From Lucifuga dentata (lineage: Eukaryota > Chordata > Actinopteri > Ophidiiformes > Bythitidae), in assembly GCA_014773175.1 (NCBI GenBank), contig VXCM01000285.1, positions 124,001 to 188,000 on the forward strand: a stretch of DNA of 64,000 nt. The letters are read 5' to 3'. The notes beneath the pieces are model-generated. The model saw only the letters and a list, made by a program, of their open reading frames with translations, was not told the DNA's origin and did not search any database. The translations under genes and the position numbers were made by a program. Shown piece after piece: positions 43,881 to 57,342 of the stretch. The stretch's first letter is position 1; each line of letters starts with the position of its first letter.

Positions 43881-46800
43881 CATCAGAAATACATTGTATC
43901 TACACTTCTCAGAATGTGTGATTCTCTCTATTCATATTCATATATTTGTATATTCATATATTTGTACCACTATATGCGGTGTAGTTTGTTTTTTGAGAAG
44001 CTTATCTTGCAGTCTTGTAGTATACATTGTAAACACTGGATTGGGAGCTAGCTCCTCTTCAACCTTCCTCCGATCCTCCCAGGCCAGCTGTAAAAACCCA
44101 GTGAGTGTGTGCATTCTTAATGCTCCCCAGGATTCGATGAGAGAGATGATTGGTTGAATTAACTGTGGCTGGAGGGCCGAATGGGAATAAGTGAAAAAGC
44201 TGAGATGGAGGGGGGCCTGGCTGTCTGGCTGGTGTTGTATTGTCTCCTTTTGTGAAAGCCTGGAACTAGAGGATATAAAAATTGTTAATATGCTCTCAAT
44301 CCTTTTGTCTCGGTAGTGTTAACTCAATCCTATTCTCTTTTATTGCCCTGTTTGTCTTGCTCTTCATTTGTGATTTACACCTCTGTGACTGTGTGTGTGT
44401 GTATGTGGGGGGAGATAAGCGGAGCTAATACAGTGACAATCATAATATAATAGCCCCCTCAGCTCCCTGACAGTAATGTTACCAGAACATAGTTCATATC
44501 CAGCAGTGAGGTGTCATTAAGTAGGATAAATGGACCATAAAAAGATGGACAATTTGTGTGTGCGTCTGTGTGTGCACTTGTTTGTACTTGTGTGTGGCTA
44601 TTTATTTTAGAGGAGTGTGAGGAGATAGATGCTGTGTCCTTTACCCCAGACTCCAGCGCAATGATGATATCTGCATTCTGAGCACAAAGAAAACCCTTCA
44701 CCTCCCTTTTCTCTCAACTTCATGCTAATAGATTGCTAATGTGAGACCGAGCAGAAGACAATTAAAATGAATCAAAACTTTGCTTGCAAATAAGATGAGT
44801 TTCTATTCTAAGTTGTCTCTGCTGCAGGATGCATTGGTGTGTCTGTGTGTGAGATATAGATTGAGGTGCTGCCATATCTGCTGTGTTTGTGTTGGTTGTT
44901 GTTATTTCCTAATCTCTATCCCTGGCTGTGGGTTAGAGGGTCTGCATGAAGGATTTATGTGCTATTTTATGGGGTCGTGTCACAGAATGCCTGCATAGGA
45001 ATATACGAAGTTGGGGGTGGGGTGTTTGTGAGTGTATTTGTGTGTGTATGTGTGGAGGGTTTGGGGGTTTAGAGTAGGGTTCTGGGGAAGCTGTCTTGTG
45101 GAACTAATCATTTATTTATATGATCTACAGAAGGAGCAGAAAGGGAGGGGAGGGGTCTTCTACAAGCCACATGGGGGAGTACTGCAGGTCAAGAGTTGTT
45201 TTTTCTTTTCTTGCTACAAGCTCAAATCTTTGTTTGAAAAACTGAAGTCAAGGAGTTACACAGTATAATTCACTACCCCTTTTTATTTTTCGGTCTGTTC
45301 ACTGATTTAGCTGGTGCAGATGCTGAGGTCTTAACCTCCCTAATACTGTGCATTAAAAGAAAGAAACTGAATACCTTTAACCATCAAATTTAGTGCAATT
45401 TACAATAAACAGGCCAGGGTTATTTAATGGATTTTGAATAATTTGAATAAACATTTAATTTAAAGAATTTGATTTAATTTGAAGAATTTGAATAAAGATT
45501 TAAGGATTTTTTTTTTTTTTTTTTTTTTTTACATTAATAACCCATTCATAATTATGTAAATCATTTTTTAAATTTCCTTAATTACATGAAAAGTGGATAG
45601 ATTCCTTAAAAATCATTTATGGTAACCCTCAATTTTTTTATTAACATATGGCATTTTAAATTTCCCTAACTTTCCCTCAATTTCCCTTCTCTTTTTTCCA
45701 CTATATGTTATTAATAATTTTGTGCAGATATCCCCACAATGCATCCTGATATATTTAGTTATTCAGTTAAAGGGATGAATTGATCATTAAAATAATCATC
45801 TGTTTTTCCTCCCAGTCAAGTAATTATATCAGCACTAATTGGAGATGAATGTAATACCGGCTGTGCTGATAGCAGTTACTCAATTTATGGCTGTGAGTTA
45901 CACTAGTGAAATGTTCCTTAATTTAATCAAGCCATTTATTGATTTTTCTGCAGCTTTAATCCTAGATAATTTTGATCCTAGATTTAATAGTTGCAGAAAA
46001 GTCAGAGCCTTTCACCAGCTATAAGTTCTCTGTCCTGATTGGTCAGACACTGTATAAAGTCATCAGACTTATTCAGTGTCCTCACAAGACTGTAAATTCA
46101 GTTTGCCATTGTGGAGATAAAGGAGGATTGTGGTTATTGCTGACACTTACAGAGCAAAATACACACACTCACACACACCACACACACAATCACAGCCTGA
46201 GTAAGCAGAGGCATATATCACCACGCAGCCTTACAGGGACAGAATTATTATTCCTCACTGTGGTGTTCCATCATCATCTCTCTGGCTTGCCCCCCCTCCA
46301 CACACCATGAAACAAATGTTAGGGTATTCAGGTCTGCAGGGGACATTTTAGCATCAGCTGGAGGTCAGGGCTGAAGTGGCCTGTGTATGTCTCCTGTTTC
46401 CCTCTGCAGCCACTAATCAAGGACCAAAAAGGGGGCTGCTCAGGATGGATTTGCCAATCTGGACAACAAACTGGGATTTAGTATCAGTGAAATGGTGGGA
46501 CAAGCTGACCATGGCAAAGGACTAATGCAAATATTTTGGGATGCTTTAGAGTCTATCAATCTGTGTTAAAACCAGCACTGCAGAATTTTTGGAATTTTCA
46601 CGTTTGCATACATATGGCTGAGCTCATTCGTAGATTCAGGAAGAAAATGAAGCTCAAGCTGTCCTTGATGTCCAAACTTCTGTCTACCTTTACATCCTGT
46701 TGGTGCACATCAAAGGACTACAGGAAGCCATCTCCAACATCATCCACCCAGGTTACTTATAATGAGAAGCCATACTGTGTGGCGAAGGAGAAGCCGTCAT

Positions 46801-49800
46801 ATTCACATGAATACTGATACCATAGATTAAATTAAAGGTACAGTAAATGCCATAATAGCCGCATGACTTCCGATTGTTTTTCATAATTAGGTTTCAGTGC
46901 TTTTAAACTGTGATACAATTAATCTTATAAGAGGCAGACAAAGCATTAAGGCAGTGTAATTATGAGATGTTAATGATGGTTGAAGGTAGTGTGTAGTCGT
47001 TTGAGAGAGATCAATGACAGAAGTGTTTTAGCAGCTGTAGAGATGTTAGCAGAGTGTGTGTGAGGTGAATCTTCAGTCCGTCACAGCTGTGAGGATGAAT
47101 TGAGAGATGAACAGCTTCTGAACGCAGCCTTTGTTCTTACACGTCATACACACATCACACACGAGGTGTGAGATACATTAGATACATGAACAAAAAGAGA
47201 TACAGATGTACTCGTGAAAATACATGCTCAGCATTGTACAAAGTCATCAGGAAAATGAAGGGATCTTTTTTTTTTTTTTTTTTCCTTATACTGTTCACAC
47301 ATCTTCACTTTCATCTTTCACAAAACATCTCTCTTGATATCATCCTGTTACTCTATGTCCAAGTGGGGAACAAGGAGATGTTTGTCACAAAATGCATAAT
47401 CTTACAAAACATCCCTCTAAGTGTGTAATATTTTATTTCCAAAGCAGAAATATGACCTATTAAAAGTAAATTGTCTGTATTGTTTGTTTGTTTTTTTGTT
47501 TTTTGTTTTTTACATGAGCACCCCAAGGAGACCGCACAATGTTTTCCAAACCTAAATTTGATCATTTATGTACAAATAAGTAATGAAAATGTATACGACT
47601 TTCATTATATAGCAAACACTTCCAGCAGCATTGGGGTTTAACTAATCCATTGTTTAGTCTGACATTTTATTTCATGCAATATAAAAAAGGAAAAAGAGTC
47701 AGGCAGTCCTCGCATTGTTATCTTAATAATTAAATTACTTTGTGTTGTTCAGATAAGATGAAACTGTTTATTAGAATCTGTAACCTAACTGACAGTAACA
47801 TCAACTCTAATCCACACCTAATGCTTGGTGTATATGTATTCGGAATGTTTCATGGGTGTGAAATTTACCACAATTAAACTTCCCACATAATTATTACCTT
47901 TTCACTTCCTGTTCCTCTCCATCTGTATGCTCAATGGGTGTTGATTTGCACTCTAACCTTTTGCTTTGAAGCACTGAATCATTCACTTTGACATCTGCAG
48001 CCCCACATTAAGGAGCGTGTTGGAGCATTCGTCATTCTGTCAGGACACTTTAGCTGCCCAGACTCTCAATCATTCAGCTGGCCTGGTGGCCGGCCAGTTG
48101 GTCAGCGAGTCAAGCATGCGTCTCGCCATTCAGACGTCCATCATGCATCCATCAGCAGGGGCCAGACAGCCGATCAAACCGCTGGATGCTGAGGTGTTTG
48201 AGCTTTGCAGGTTTCAGGTCTGATAGTGCGATCACAGCTGAATTGTACAATTAAGCAGAAGTGTGAGTGAGATTAGAGACTAGCTGCTTCCTTTTCTCTC
48301 TCTCTTGTCATTTCTTTTACTTATTCTCTTCCTGATGTAATTTTTTCCTCCTCCTCAAGCAAGTTTTGTGCCCCCCTCTACCTTCTCAATGCTTATCTTT
48401 CTTTCCCTCTCTATTATCTTTACCTCTCTCTTCCAGAAGTCAGTGGATACGTGTGTCCTCTTCAACCCAGTATACAGTAGTTTCTACTTTTACCCTCCTC
48501 GTTACTTTAATTCCTGCATTCCTAGAATCTGTTCTCTTGTTCTCTGTTCTTCTTGTTCCGTCTCTTCATCTTTCCTGCTTTTCTTCCCTTAATTCAGGAT
48601 TTGTTGGGCTTAATGAAGTAAATTCTTGTTCAAACTACATTCCTAGTTCATATAAATTTGAGTCTGCCTGTACGCTGTCCCACTTTTCTAGTGAACGTAA
48701 TGATCTTGTTTTAATTTTTCATACACTCAAAGGATTTGGCTAACATGCAGTAAAGAAGTTATTGCAAGGGCTCTCTTATATCTGCTGTAATAAGTGTCTT
48801 TCTATAGGCTCTCCATACCATTTGTCCTTCTACTGTTAACTGTTCTACAGTCAGCTGTATGGTCTTTTCACCTGCCAAGTGTGGTTTAATTAACTTAGAA
48901 TTGATTATTTTAACGGGTGCAGAGGCGACTTCTAATTTATTTTCCTTGTAAAGCTGTTGAACGGAGGAACATTTTTCACCTTTTCATTGCAGTCTTGTGC
49001 TGCTGCTGAAAATGCAGGTTTGTGTGTGTTTCTATGTGAATGGGCTGGTGATATTGACATGCTGTCGCCTGGGGCATCTCCTTCTTATTACTATGTACAG
49101 AACTCAATGCTTCTCCATCTAACATTTGCTGCCTGGCTGCAGCTCATATACTGTTTTTGAGGTGGTATCACCATAACAGCCGACACCCAGTATATTTCAC
49201 AGCTACCTTATCCTGCAAAACCGTTCCTGTAGAAACCCACTTTCGTCTGTTTGGAATGAAGTTCTTCATTTGACATTTTGATGAGTGACGCGGCAAATGT
49301 GAGAGATAAGAATGTTTACAGAATGAGATATGTAGATGCATTTATGTATTTCAGGAAGCAGCTTTGTCAGTAACGTCACATTATTATGGTTCCTATATGA
49401 ATAAGAAATGAATTCAATTGAACTGAACCGAGAGCCGTCTATGTTTATGGCATAAGGTGGCTAACAGATTCATTGTGTTTATGTCTCTGAGTGCATATAC
49501 AGGCTTAGTGTATGCGTGCTTGCTATGCAATTAGTCAATGCCCCCCGTGTGAAAGTCTGTCAGGTGTCAGGTGGCGGCTGTGAATGAGCCAGAGGATTAA
49601 CTGAGATGCAGCATCGATGCTGATTGAATTGGCCGCTCCTGGAAAAGACAGACGTAGGTTTGTCAGAGAGAAGAGAGGCAGAAGGAAGCTGTTGATTTAA
49701 TTGTAATCCTGAATGGACGTCTGTTCACCTCACTGCCAAGCCCATTTTGACCAGCTCAACTCAGGTTCTGGTAATATGAGCTCTGAACCTAAAAGGAATA

Positions 49801-52209
49801 TACCAAGTTTTTGGAAGTTTGGCCCATTGCTCGAGTTACTCACCAAGCAGGCATAAACTGTATACTACAGTTCATGCCGCTCATTGTCAACACTATGTTG
49901 ACTGATAATAGGCAAAGTCATTCATTAAGGACATAGGATTTTTGTCGGAAAAAAAGTTAGATTTTGATGTAGTTTTCTTTAAGTGTAATATTTTAATAAA
50001 CAAATGCATCCTCCAAATGAGATGTTGACTTATTCAATGCATCACTAAATTCCAGCTGTTTTAACAATGAAGCAATTAATGACTGTCGCTCACAACTGCA
50101 GATTAGAGTAACTAAGCGCTCTGCTAAATCTCTTCACATGCTTATTTGTTAATTGGTCAACCAACACCAGTTAGCTTAATGCTACTATATTTTCTCTCTC
50201 TTTAAGTTTTAAGCTAATATTTTGTAGTTATTATGGTTCAAACATAGTGTGTACTACAGTATTAGCATGAAGCCCTAGGAGTATATCAGGGGCTAATTAA
50301 TTTGTTCTTAGTGTCTATATTCTCATTATTTAATGAGTCAGTCAGACAACAGGTAAATCACCATGAAAATCCCAGGTGTAAATGTGTGTATGGATGGGTC
50401 AGCACAGGTGCTAAAAACCGACAAAAAAACCCTTCCCTGGGCAGATAAACAGTAAAAGTGCAGCAATGATTCAGAGTTTCCTTTTCCAAGCGGCTAATCA
50501 CCGTTTTAAATTTCTTCTTTTCCCAGTCACAGATGAAGACACAGTGAAGAGGTATTACGCCAAGTTTGAGGAGAAGTTTTTCCAGACCTGCGAGAAGGAG
50601 CTTTTGAAAATCAACACATTCTATTCAGGTAATCATTTGCCCAACTTGTACCTGCAGGATGTAATAAATCAAAGTCAGAAAAGAAAAACACTTTCAAATC
50701 AAAAAAGTGAAAGTTACAGTTTGCTTGCTGGGCTGTTGTTTGTTTATTGATTCTGCAATTTTCCTTCAATTACAAAAGAATTCTTGACCTGAATCTTATA
50801 TTATTCTTACATAACAGAAATTTTGTTATTTAGATATTTAGCTATTTAGATTGTGTAGATAGTTACAGTAGTTTTAATTAATGTATGGCAAAGTCTGTTG
50901 ACGAATCATTTACTCATCCAAATTCCACTTAAAAAGCTCTTTAATTTCCTCTGATTACAGGTACAGGTAGTGATAATTGCCAAAACAATATACTGTATAT
51001 ACAGAAACAATGAGGTGTGTAATTATTCAACAATCATATTCAAACTAATCATATAACCCATTCATCCTGAAGGTTTTAGATAACAGCACAGTACAAGAAG
51101 AAATTTGTGATTTAAATTAAAGGTGGTTAAAATTGTTACACTAGAATTTTGTACATATCTTATTTACTCTTAACTGAGTCCATAAAGACACAATTTCAGT
51201 ACCAAGTCATATTTTGTCTAATCTTGTCGTTTGGCATAAGTAGCCAGCCAGTGAATGTCACATTTAGGCAAGCCAGGCCTCCTGTGTGTATTTCAGGGAG
51301 GGAGACGGTACACATTGCCGTGTAACATGAGATGGAAGCCAAAGTATATTCTGGTATGCCCACAAGGTTGCCTTCTGGTCTTGAAGTTCAACTCAAGGAA
51401 AGAGGATCAAAAGCCAGGCGGTGCTTCCCCTTCAGGCTGCTTGTGAAACTACACACTCTTCAGGTCAACTGAGGCTCAGGACTGACTGGCAGCAGGAACA
51501 TCTAAGATTGTTCCAGGTCATAATGATGCTAGACATTACTGGCAGATGAACAAGTAGGACAGAAAACAAACAGGCTATATACATAACGGACCTTATTATA
51601 GGATTTTGACTTATTAACTTCCTGAAGAAATGTTGAACCTCTGAGAGTTTTTTTCTCCAACAACAAACAATCTCTTAATTATATGGACAAAGCTTATTGT
51701 TGTAGTTGCTATAGATCCATATCCTTACATAGCTCATTTATTTGGATTAGAAAAGTACAAAGTAGAAGAATTGGCTGATAATAGAAGAAAATATCATCTC
51801 TATAATTGATTGTCTTTGTCACGCTGGTCCCTTGTTGTATTGCCTGTCATAAATTAAAAAGGACAAGGAATATGACATAATGCAGGGTAGAAGAGGACAA
51901 AATAACACCTTGTTATCATGTGTAAGCTTCTAAATGCCACAGGTGACGTGTGAATCAGTGCTGACACACACAGTCACATCACAGCAGTGTTACACACAGT
52001 GAGTCACTGTCTCCTCAGGAGAGGTGTGAGGTTAGTCAAATGTTATGTATGAAAACATCTCTCTCCTCCTCACAGACATCTGGTTTATTCTTCACACAGG
52101 AGGAGGAGGAGGAGGAGGAGGAGGAGGAGGAAAACAATTCCAGAGTTCTGTCTGACAGGCAGTTTTATCTGTGTGTATTTGTATGCATTTGATCGATTGA
52201 AGAAGTCAG

Positions 52210-52249
<40 letters not shown>

Positions 52250-52323
52250 AGATGAGAGATGAGAAAGGGAGGGAGAAATACAAATTGTGTGCTGACTTTA
52301 CATAAGACATTTGCCTTCACATA

Positions 52324-52381
<58 letters not shown>

Positions 52382-55300
52382 TCTGAAAGGGGTTCTTGAC
52401 CTCTCAAATCCATTCTGCCACATCACACTGAAAGCTTTTCTGTTGGACAACACTCATTTCACACACACCAAACAAAGCTCTTGTTTTGTAAAGGTTTACC
52501 TAAAGATTTCAGTGGTTTTTTTCATGAAATGCTGAGGAAGGATGGCTAGCCTTTTAATTTTTCCATTAAACCCACACAACTTGTAAATCCAACCCACCAA
52601 CACCTGTCTGTCAAAGAATCCACTTATTTAAGATTCATCAAGCAGATGAACAATTTGGAGTCATTCATCCACATGATGAGGATTAAAGCAAGAGTATCCA
52701 CACTTGTTCTCTAATGAGCAAGAAAGATGTGGGGTGATATCTAATTGGTATGAAACAAGAAAAGCAAAAGGAGATACTGAGAATGAGGGCTAATTTGTGA
52801 CAGAAAGGATATGCAAAGGAAGTTAATAAACTGCAGGTTACTGTCCAGGTCCCGTGAGAGATCCGCCATCTCTTCCTCTCTCCTCTCATACTCAGATAAT
52901 GGTTTCTCACTAGGCAACATTTCACTTGTCATCTCAGCATAATAGTCTCCATCTCTCTGTTTCCTGGACCTGACAGAACAGAGAGGAGGAGTGGAGTGGA
53001 GTGGAGTCAGGCTGTGTAAAGGGCTCTTGTTTTTAGTTGTCACCTCTTCTGTAATTGCTTGGCATGGAAACATCCTCTACCAAAATCAGTGGTGTCAAGC
53101 TGAAGCCGCTGTCTGACATCTCCTACCAGCAGGTTGTCAAGAAACAGCCACCCAGGAGTGACTCCTACTTCCCATTTATGGGAAATTTGGGATTCTTCCT
53201 TCCCTCGGGCAGATGGTTTAGACTGCTGAAGAGCACATTTGAATGAAGAGCTGTTATGTGTTAAATATGCTACATACACTCTGCTTTATGTTATGTATAA
53301 GAAGGTGAACCAATCTATTGTTAATGCTGTTTATTTTAATCCTGTTCTTTTAATGGTTGATGTTCTTAATTAATGGCTTTCTTTTTTTAATGTCCTTATT
53401 TGTATTCAAGCTCATGTTTTATGCACCTTGGAAATAACAGGTTTTCCAAGATTTCCAAAAATGTATTCCATAAAGGTATTTGATAGAAGACTGTAGTTGT
53501 GCTCCGAGCTGTGGTTATGTAAATGTACATATCTGAAGCATTATGCAAAGCACAACCTCTTTTTTTTGTTTTCCTGCCTGTAGAAAAGCTTGCTGAAGCC
53601 CAGAGACGTTTTGCCACACTGCAGAATGAGCTGCAGTCTTCCCTGGATGCCCAGCGTGAGAGCAACGCTCCACCCGGCCTGCGGAAACGCAAGACGGTGT
53701 TCCACCTTTCGCAGGAGGAGCGCTGCAAACACAGAAATATCAAGGACCTGAAGCTTGCCTTCAGCGAGTTCTACCTCAGCCTCATCCTGCTCCAGAACTA
53801 CCAGGTTTCAGCGTACACACTTAGAAATGCAGACACTGCTGAAAGACAAATGTCTCTCTTTCCATTTCTTTTTTATAAATAGATCCACCAATCTCTTTGT
53901 TTGTGACAGTTATGCCATTTTTGTGTGGTTATGTCGTTTCCTTGTTACTTTCGCAGAACCTGAACTTCACTGGTTTCCGTAAGATCCTGAAGAAACATGA
54001 CAAGATCCTGGATACGTCTCGTGGAGCCGACTGGCGAGTGGCTCACGTGGAGGTGGCAACTTTTTACACCTGCAAGAAGATCACGCAACTCATCTCTGAA
54101 ACAGAGGTACATGCTCACGCACACACACACACATACAAAACACAATACACAAAACAACAGAATACCTTTGTAAACTCCTTCGCTGACCACATTGGCTGTC
54201 TGATGTGTGTTTGTGTGTGTTTTTAGACTCTGGTGACCACAGAGCTGGAGGGAGGAGACCGTCAAAAGGCCATGAAGAGGTTGAGAGTTCCTCCACTGGG
54301 GGCAGCTCAGGTCAGATGCTGGTCCCAAAGGATGTAAATCAGAAAAAAAACAGTAATATTAGCATGAGTCCTGCTGTTAAATACTTTTAAACACAATTCT
54401 TTTCTTACTTATAACCCCTCAAACTGAAACAACACCCACTTACAATCTGCCTTCACAGGATGCATATGCAGATCGATGAGCAGGTGAAGAAGAGAACAAA
54501 GCAGAAGCGATGCAAACTATTGAGTGTTTCAATAAAAATGAAATAAGTTGACTAAATTCTAAAAAATATGTCAGTATGTTTTTCCTCTGGCATTAGTAAT
54601 TTTAAAACTCAAATCTAAAGTAATAAATTTGATAACCACGTCTTACTGTAATCCTATTTTAAGATATGATTGCGGTGGAGTGTGTGGATTAAAAGGAAAA
54701 GGTGAGAGGGATGTCTGGAGAAGAGTGGAGAGGAGGAGGAAGACGGGCCAGCCAGAGAGAGAGAGAGGATAGCGAGAGAGACCACATGGGCTTTCAGTAT
54801 TGATTTTATAAGTGCCTTTCCATTGCTGAACAGACAGGATATCTTTCAGAAATAAAAGAGGCTAGTGACACTTCACCCCTCTATGGTATACATACTGTTA
54901 TTACTGCATTAATTACTGTCATGTCCGACTTGAATTGTGCTTTGTAAAGCACAATTGATCTGTCCATTTCCCCTCTTGGTATGTCTATAAGAAATAGAAA
55001 AAGGAGACAGAGTGGCGGAGACACTTTGTATACTTTGTGGTTGTGTGATGTTTTGTGTTGTTTAGTATTGTCAGTAGACTTCAGTTTCAGGGTCTGAATA
55101 TGTCTATATGGACATATTTATCAATATCTGTGTAGATACATTGTGGAGGTGTTTGATATCTTTTTTCGTTATTCAGCCTGCTTTGGCCTGGACAACCTTC
55201 CGTGTGGGTCTCTACTGTGGCGTCTTCATCATTCTCTCTATCGCTTTCATTCTCTCTGGTATGTCCCAATAAGTATTCTCATTCAAACATTTTTCATATT

Positions 55301-56501
55301 AGTGAATGCTGAATCCCTGCCTCCAATCACCTTGATTTTTTTGTTTTTTTAGGTGTTGTGTTCATCCACTATGAGAACATCTGGCCTCTGGTGCGGATCT
55401 ATCGGGGCGGTTTCCTGTTGATCCAGTTCCTCTTCCTGTTGGGCATTAACACTTATGGATGGAGACAGGCTGGAGTCAACCATGTCCTCATTTTTGAGAT
55501 CAATCCTCGAAACAACCTCTCGCACCAACACCTGTTTGAGGTCAGAATGAGATGCAAACACGACATTCTGTTGTTGTATAAGAACCCTGCATCTTCAGAA
55601 AACAAACTTAATTTTTTGTATTGATAATAATTCATTTTTAAATATGCAGCGGGAATGAATGGGTTTACTTTTGCACTGGAGTCATCTGATTCAACAAAGA
55701 AATGGATATGGGACATTTCATTCAACAGCAGCAATACATTATATGGCCGTTATCCCAAATCTGGACTTCAGATCAATTTGTAAATTTAAATTTTTGCGTC
55801 TGAGGAGCTTTGTTTCTCTTTTGTTTCCTCTCCCGGTGCAGATTGCTGGTTTCCTGGGTGTGTTGTGGTGTCTCAGCATCCTGTCCTGCCTCTACTCAGA
55901 GTACACCTACCTTCCCACGCATATCAACCCTCTTATCCTTTATGGTTTCATGATGCTCTTCCTCATCAACCCCTTCAAGACTTGCTACTACAAATCACGC
56001 TTCTGGCTCCTCAAGCTGTTGGTCAGTCTGAGCATTTGCTCCTTTAGTTGGGTTTGTTTGGAAGAAGGGCAGCCATTCCATTTGAGCTTTGGTACCAACA
56101 AATCACACACACCAGAGTTCTAATATTTGCTTTATATGATGTATTTGTTAGGAGTGACAATGTTATTGAAATCTATTACAAGTCATGAGTCCAAAACTCA
56201 ATGTAGGTAGAGACAAATGTTTCATCTATTAAGAATTCTTAGAATGCTGCCGTAAGAGAACAAAGGGCAAAGTTTGAGATAAGCTAATTTGATTGGCTTT
56301 ATGATTCTCATGCAACCCTAAATATGTGTTCTTTTGTTGTGCACATATGTGTGTGTCTGTCTTACGTTTTGAGTGCATGTACAAGTCAGATATCTATCTC
56401 AGATCTCATGTTTACAAAATCCCATGTTATTCTCTTATTCTCTGTTCTTTGTCTACTACAGGGCTGCAGGAGGGGTAGTGTGGTGTGTGTGTGTGTGTGT
56501 N

Positions 56502-56559
<58 letters not shown>

Positions 56560-57274
56560 AGGACTAGTAAAACAGAGGGCATAGGGTTGAGGAATAATAG
56601 AATGCAGCCTCATCCCAGGGGAGGTGGAGGCTGTGACTGTGCAATCATTACGGGCATAGATCTATCAGTATGCTGCTGCCCTGAGCTCCTCTGTCCCTCC
56701 TCTTCCTCTTCTTCTCCTCATTACACTTCAGCTTTCCTCCATGCAGAAAAGCCTCCCTCCCCTCCTCATACTCTTCATACTCTTGTCCTTTCCTTCACAT
56801 CTCCCCACAGTCCCACTCAGCCCTCCTCTGCTGATCAGACTCCCTAATCAGCCTCAGTCTTGATTGTGGCAGAGAATCTTAACAACCTACAGAGATTTAG
56901 GCTGGATATGAGTTATATTTTAGGATTAGCAGATGCGAAGTCGCATGGAAGACATGATTAAGTATATTTCAGGAGAATTAGTTTTTTTGTTAATGGAACA
57001 AATAATCTGTCATTTCTTATTAACATAACTCAAACATGTATCTAGGCCAGATTTATCTCTGTCAACAAATACCAGACATAGATTTCATCAGAGGACAAAT
57101 TGCAGGTCTAGCGCCTAGATTACCTGAAGTGTTTGCTCTAGAAATGAAAACTTCAACAGCAGGCTTAGCCTTGAGATGTCCATATAGAGAGGATATGGGT
57201 GAGGTGGCCAGTCGATCAATACAGAGTTTGAGTGATAGGTTTAGAGAAATATGTAGTGAGCTGATTTATGCAAA

Positions 57275-57342
<68 letters not shown>

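Larger units (their letters stand above)
10117..50526 (+). other. xpr1: xpr1 intron 2 (about 40.4 kb)
   Basis: The stretch between exons 2 and 3 contains no ORF with recognisable family resemblance and no RNA gene I can support. It consists of unique AT-rich sequence with many dinucleotide microsatellites, homopolymer runs, one 145-bp gap, a Tc1-like fragment, two copies of one dispersed repeat, and hairpins listed separately. Short ORFs here are mostly translations of CA/GT or CT repeats. Confidence 0.8.

Noticed and set aside
53055..53246. 63-codon ORF in intron 3 as an alternative xpr1 exon
   Set aside because: It does not resemble SPX sequence, and exons 3 and 4 already join in frame without it.
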